Source of the DNA: Balaenoptera acutorostrata
Lineage: Eukaryota > Chordata > Mammalia > Artiodactyla > Balaenopteridae
Length of the DNA: 64,000 nucleotides
NCBI RefSeq assembly: GCF_949987535.1
Contig: NC_080073.1
Location: 91,427,344 to 91,491,343, forward strand
Direction: 5' to 3'
This document shows, in pieces, positions 59,216 to 64,000 of this stretch. The position numbers were made by a program, and so were the translations under genes. Under the pieces are notes generated by a model. The model did not search any database, had not been told where the DNA came from, and worked only from the letters and a program-made list of their open reading frames with translations. Every line of letters begins with the position of its first letter. Position 1 is the stretch's first letter.

Positions 59216-62200
59216 CTATGAGAAAGCGTGTATGCTGTTATCCCTTTCTTAAATTTACTATAGGTGTAAAATAGCCTCTCAGTGATCTGAGGTAATAGAT
59301 CATAAATATACACACTTGTGCCCTTGAATTGTGTTCTGTGTTGGAAGCACACTCTCCACTTCAGATGGTCCCTCCTGCATCACCTGGTCCCCATGCAGAC
59401 GTGTGCTCTCTCCTCTGGGCGCCCTTGGGCTTCCTGTCTCCTGTATGTGAGGACCGATGATGCCTGTGCTTTGTGGTCTGTTGCACTTGCTTTACCCCTT
59501 TCTCTAGAAGGTGGGCACCAAAGTGCCTGTCGTTTTTGTACATATGGTACCATGTAGCACAATGCCTGAACTCAGACGGGCTCTCTGGGATTAGTTTTTT
59601 AATTGAATAAATTTAAGTGACTACTTTTCATCTACTTTAGAGTTTAAGAGAGAAGAAAATATAATGGAGAGGAAAGGCCAGCAGTTGAAAACAGGATGAA
59701 GTGGGAACAGGAAGAGGAGGACAGAGGGAAACTGATAATGCGGAGGTGAAAGAAAAGAAATTTAAAAAAGAAGAAAGAAGTGATACAGGTCCGGGATGTT
59801 GTGCTTCCTCCTCCGCCTGAGATGGTCCTACCCTTTTGAGTGGCTCTGATCACGCTTGTCTTAGTGGGGTGGGTGGGTACTTAGGGAGGGGAATCACTAC
59901 AGCAGTGGCCAGAGGTTGTTCCTAATTCATCCCTCTCTGTTGCAGCCACCAAGATGGGAAATGCCCTCAACGGGCAAGTCCTCTGGCAGCTGTGAAGTAG
60001 ACAGGATTAAATTATCTGGTTTCTCTTTTTAGCCTGCTGTTAGCACTGCCTAAAACTGATCAGTTCAAGGTAATCATTTGCTACTATTTCTATTTTAATT
60101 ATAAGTCTCCTTAAACTCAGTTTGGGCGACATCAAACTGGTTTCTGGTCATTTCACTTTCTTTCATTCTTAGATTTTAAGTTCTAATGAACTTAAAATTC
60201 TATACCTCCAAATGGAAAACATTTTACAAGTTTGCATAAGAGATGCCATTTATTAACTAGAAGTTTTCATTAAATTCACTTGTCCATGGATACTTTATGT
60301 TTTGAAGTTAAAAAATGAAAATTAACAAATAATTGGTATTAAAAAATAATTGGTATTTGTTGGGTGGTAGAAGGGAGAGTTGGTGTCGTATTTAAAGGCC
60401 AGAAATTTAAATAATGTTAGGGTATAACTCAAAGTGGAATTTTGTGGGCAGATTCACCAAATGCAGATGACTTGAGTTTAGTTAGCAAAATATCAGAGCA
60501 GCTGATTCTGTGAGGGGCAGAATGTGGGGTGCAGGCAATCCAGGGCCACTGGCGGTTATTGGAACAAGAAAGGGGTTAGTGAGCTGCCCATGAGGCCTGA
60601 GAATCCACACTGGGAGGCCCTGGGGAGATGGCAGGGGTGGGCAAAGGATGGAAAATGGCAGGGCCAGCGTGGGGAAAGATGGGCAGGAGAATTGGGAACA
60701 TATGAAAATGCCGGTAGTAAGAGCAAGGGGGATTGGAAGTGGTTGGAAAAAGGAATGAGGGGGAAATTAAAACAGGTCGGAGGGTATTAAACTACATAAG
60801 AGGTTTGTCAAAAAGAGCCGAGAAGTGTCTACTTTCTGGGCAGTGCCAAGATCATCCAGGTAAGGATCCATTCTTCAGGGAAGAAACAGCCTAGTAGTGG
60901 AGATGGCATGTACACAGATACTTAGGGGACTAGATAGGATGTGATGGGTGCAACAGGCTGGCATAAGGCAATTGCAGTGGCCGCCGAAGGGAGGGAGAGA
61001 TTCAATGCTTGCCTCTCCCTGATTCTTTGAGAGAAGCTACTGGCTTTTTCTTTTTTAAAATCCAACTCTTAGCAAGTCCCTGATACCAACGAGGCACCCA
61101 CTGTAGGTTTGGTTTTCTGAGAGTGGCCGTTCGGTGGGATTACTGGGCTCTAACCATGCTATTGGTGCCAGTATAATGGATTTATTTCCCATGCTGTCGG
61201 TGTAGTCACCAGTGACTTTACATGAAGTGGGTCAGTTCATCATTGCCTGACAGATGGCAGTCAGCCTGCTTCCCTAGGCTAAGTCACTTCATCCCAGCCA
61301 AAGCATTGAAAACACTTATAAGAATTTTTTGAGTTAGAAAGGATCATATGGATCATTAGTATGATCTCCTGAGTTTTCCACTTGGAAAGCTTAGGACCTC
61401 AGGGGTTAGATGAGTTGTCTGATGTTCAGTATATAATAGTCGTTGACTGCAGCCCACGATGAGCCTATCTCAGAGCCAGTCTGCGTCTGGTCCAAGATCA
61501 GGGAATGGAGAGCCTTACTCTGACTCCAGGTGTCCTTGGAAGGGCCATCACATTTAGAACAACAACTAAATATTTCCCAGAGTCCTATGATCCTTCTCTA
61601 ACACTGTCCTGTCTCTGTGGCATTAGCTACTTGCTAAGTATTGCAACAGTGGAATCTTCATAGAAGTAGGTAGCCATGGCAAGCTTAGCTTTTGCTCTAA
61701 AGAAAAATGGTTTCATGTGGGGTGGTGTTAGGAGTACATTCATTGAATAAACAAGTCATGGCAGTGTGTACAGTACGTACACATTGTAGGGACTTTCCTG
61801 GTCATCAAGTGCAGGTGCCCCTCTTCCTCTTTCCCCATAGAATTTACATCATTGGAAGCCAGTAGCAGGAGGCAGTGACTTCTGCCTTATACTGTGGAAT
61901 GGTCAGATTTAAATGTAAGACAAATAGAAAAACCACAGTAGGAGACAGGAAGTCACATCTTGGCTTAGTAGGCTTCTGAGGTGAGTTTTTTTTTTTTTTT
62001 AATGTTTACACTACTGAAAAAAATTAAATTACATACTTTAGAGGATGAATGGGTTACATATAAAACCCAAAGGTCTTTTCCCTCCACACTGACAGGGAGT
62101 AGCTTTAATGCTCACCTGCACCTGTAGAACCTTTTAGACAGCTGTGGGATGTGAGTCTTGTGAGTGACACCTGATGCCAGCTAATCTGCCCCATCGTCAT

Positions 62201-63870
62201 TCATCCTGCCACCAGGGACTTAGAGAAGCTGGCATCAGAGTAAAGGGAAGGAGGGAAGCAAGGTGGTAGAGGTGGCGGCAGACAGGCTGAGCTTTGGGGG
62301 AAAAAACAAAAGTGAGAAAATAAAGTTTTAGAGAAAGCAGATGTTTTAGGATGATGCGTCAGAAACATTTGCCAAGTTTCATAAGAAATCCAGTGTTGTG
62401 CTTCACTGTATTGTCCATATCGACATACCTTGGTGGATTTTTTTATAGGCATACTTGTTATTATAACGTCCCCAAGGCAGGTCTCAACCCTTCTGTTTGC
62501 TGCACAAGTTCATGAAGCAGTAGAGAATGTAACTTCCTGAAGATCAAAGGGCAACTCACTGGCGAAAGGTGACTAAGCACCAGCCTATTTTTAATTGCTG
62601 AAACACCAACAATTAGGGTCTTTTTTAGTGTTTTCATCCGGGTAGTGACTATGGACAGGTAATTCTTGATGGTAGGCTAGACTGTTAAAAAAAATGTCAG
62701 GGTTTCTACTATGTATGAGATAGCTTTGTAAACTGTCCAGTTCTATCCATTTTTATAGTTAATAATTATGAGGCTAGACATCTTTATCATCTGTGAAATG
62801 GAGTAAAAACTGATGGTAAATGCCAGTGTCCCTTCTGCATCTTACTTTGGGACTGCTTAAAGCTTCAGCTTTAAAAAAAATTAACTTTTAACCACAACGC
62901 TGCACTGTATTAATCCTAAAACAAACAAAACCAAAAACGCGCATGCCCTCGTAATCAAGCTCCAAATAGCTCTTTGCCGACAACAGTTGTGATGTTATTG
63001 GGCTACTTGATATGTGTTGCAATTATATATATCCTTTTCAATATGTAATATTTTTTTCTTGAATTTCTCTTGAAGAGAAAAATACAAATTTCTCTTAAGA
63101 ACCTAAGCTTAAAATTCTCCATTTAAGAGGAAGCAGTGTCTGTGCTACAGATAATTTCTCTCCTAGGGCCTTTCTGGCTATATTATTTTTATTAGTTAAA
63201 AAACATATTTTTGTGGGCTCTTAAAGGGGACCAGATTTTAGGGGAGGGAATGGTTTTTGGTTACTTCTCTGTTTCCCCTCCTTGCCCGCAGACATCTTCA
63301 TTCTGCATTCTGAACTTAACCAAGCAGCGGCTTTGCTGTGAACTCTCTTTCTTGACTGTCTTAGTAAATGATACATCCAGGGTTGATTAATTTGCCTCTC
63401 GTGGATGTCACTGCCCCTCTTCTGGTGTGTCCCCATCATGTCAGACATGAAAATAGAAATCGAAGGAATTTAAAAATAGTAACTAAATTTTTGCTTTGAA
63501 AATTCCTCTCCATAATTGGCTACTTGGTATTATTTTTATTCAGCGTGGATCCCATGAGTGGAACTGTTTTCAAGTACTCTTGACGCCCCAGTGTTGCACA
63601 CAGCAGCGCACCTGGTGCTGTGCGTGACACCAGGAGGGGCCGCCTGGAGGTGACCAGTGTGGCCGCGCTACACACCCTTCTATAGATTGGTGGCCTGGGC
63701 ACCTGGACACGTGATACTTTTTTTTCCCCATTTCTCCCTCAGATGTTTTAATTTTCCTCTTTCGAGCATACTAAACAGCATGAACCGTATTATGAGGCTC
63801 AGTTTTTTTTGTTTTTGTTTTTTTTAAAATAATCTGCTATATTTGTTTTTTTTAAGATAGTAGTCATCTT
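59216..63870. other. Long intronic stretch without recognised features
   Basis: No exon, RNA gene or young repeat seen, except a T-run at 61,987-62,000. I looked for MBOAT1 exon 2 here and did not find it. Small open frames (for example 60524-60790) have no recognisable domain. Confidence 0.45.
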
Positions 63871-64000
63871 TTTTCTTTTTTAAAAAATATTTATTTATTT
63901 ATTTATTTATTTATGGCTGTGTTGGGTCTTTGTTTCTGTGCGAGGGCTTTCTCTAGTTGTGGCAAGTGGGGGCCACTCTTCATAGCGGCGCGCGGGCCTC
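63871..64000 (-). mobile_element. CHR-type SINE, cut by window edge
   Basis: ATTT tail, then ggctgtgttgggtctttgtttctgtgcgagg and the following body. The head lies beyond the window. Confidence 0.92.

Larger units (their letters stand above)
23867..64000 (+). other. MBOAT1: MBOAT1 intron 1 (5' portion, runs past window edge)
   Basis: The intron opens with gtaacggcgg right after codon 32. I looked for the expected continuation of the protein (VNFVVCQL and following hydrophobic residues) and did not find it, so intron 1 appears to be longer than 40.1 kb. Human MBOAT1 also spans over 100 kb with large early introns. The intron is filled with L1, SINE, MIR, hAT and Tigger sequences listed separately. 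Both largest retrotransposon insertions in it lie antisense to the gene. Confidence 0.8.

Noticed and set aside
1..64000. CRISPR arrays, operons, tRNA genes, bacterial mobile elements
   Set aside because: None present. The regularly recurring sequences are dispersed SINE and L1 copies, and the tRNA-like motifs are SINE heads without the cloverleaf of a functional tRNA gene.

Overview
The window is nuclear DNA of a mammal, most probably a whale or dolphin. The main evidence is at least ten copies of a tRNA-derived SINE whose head reads ggcttccctggtggcgcagtgg and whose tail is an AAAT/ATTT repeat; this family is typical of cetaceans and their hippo relatives. L1 copies of artiodactyl/cetacean type, Tigger- and mariner-like DNA transposon fossils, MIR and L2 support this. 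Nothing bacterial, viral or CRISPR-like was found.

Only one protein-coding gene could be anchored. At 23.15-23.94 kb a CpG island with CCAAT and GC boxes contains the first coding exon of MBOAT1 (lysophospholipid acyltransferase 1) on the + strand: 32 codons, starting MAAEPPPSFSYRTTGS and ending in a clean splice donor. Everything from 23,867 to the right edge is read as MBOAT1 intron 1; I found no second exon. Everything left of about 23.5 kb is 5' flanking or intergenic DNA.

Layout. 0.4-7.4 kb: a SINE next to a 5'-truncated L1 that was itself split by a 6.2-kb near-full-length L1 carrying another SINE. 7.4-9.4 kb: old repeats and a mariner MITE. 9.4-15.0 kb: old + strand L1s hosting SINEs, a twin-primed inverted L1 and a 54-bp L1 stub. 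16.4-18.1 kb: old L1, then L2. 18.9-23 kb: Tigger MITE, MIRs, a GT microsatellite. 23.2-23.9 kb: MBOAT1 promoter and exon 1. 24-41 kb: intron with MITEs, L1 tails, two SINEs, hAT fossils and a retroposed U6 snRNA copy. 42.0-45.8 kb: an internally deleted + strand L1 holding a small SINE, then an older L1 tail split by a SINE. 46-48.4 kb: Tigger derivative, a 68-bp tandem duplication, an L1 fragment. 48.45-56.9 kb: a three-level nest, an MIR split by an older L1 split by a 7.35-kb full-length L1 with a CpG-rich 5' UTR. 57-63.9 kb: quiet intron. The right edge cuts a final SINE.

Both large L1 copies are broken by frameshifts and stops and are annotated as pseudogenes. Clear target-site duplications around most insertions give an internally consistent order of events. 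I found no convincing new biological system. The best leads are the nested and inverted retrotransposon structures, a minus-strand polyadenylation-like signal inside the intron, an unassigned minus-strand reading frame upstream of MBOAT1, and a 35-bp insert resembling the 3' end of tRNA-Lys.
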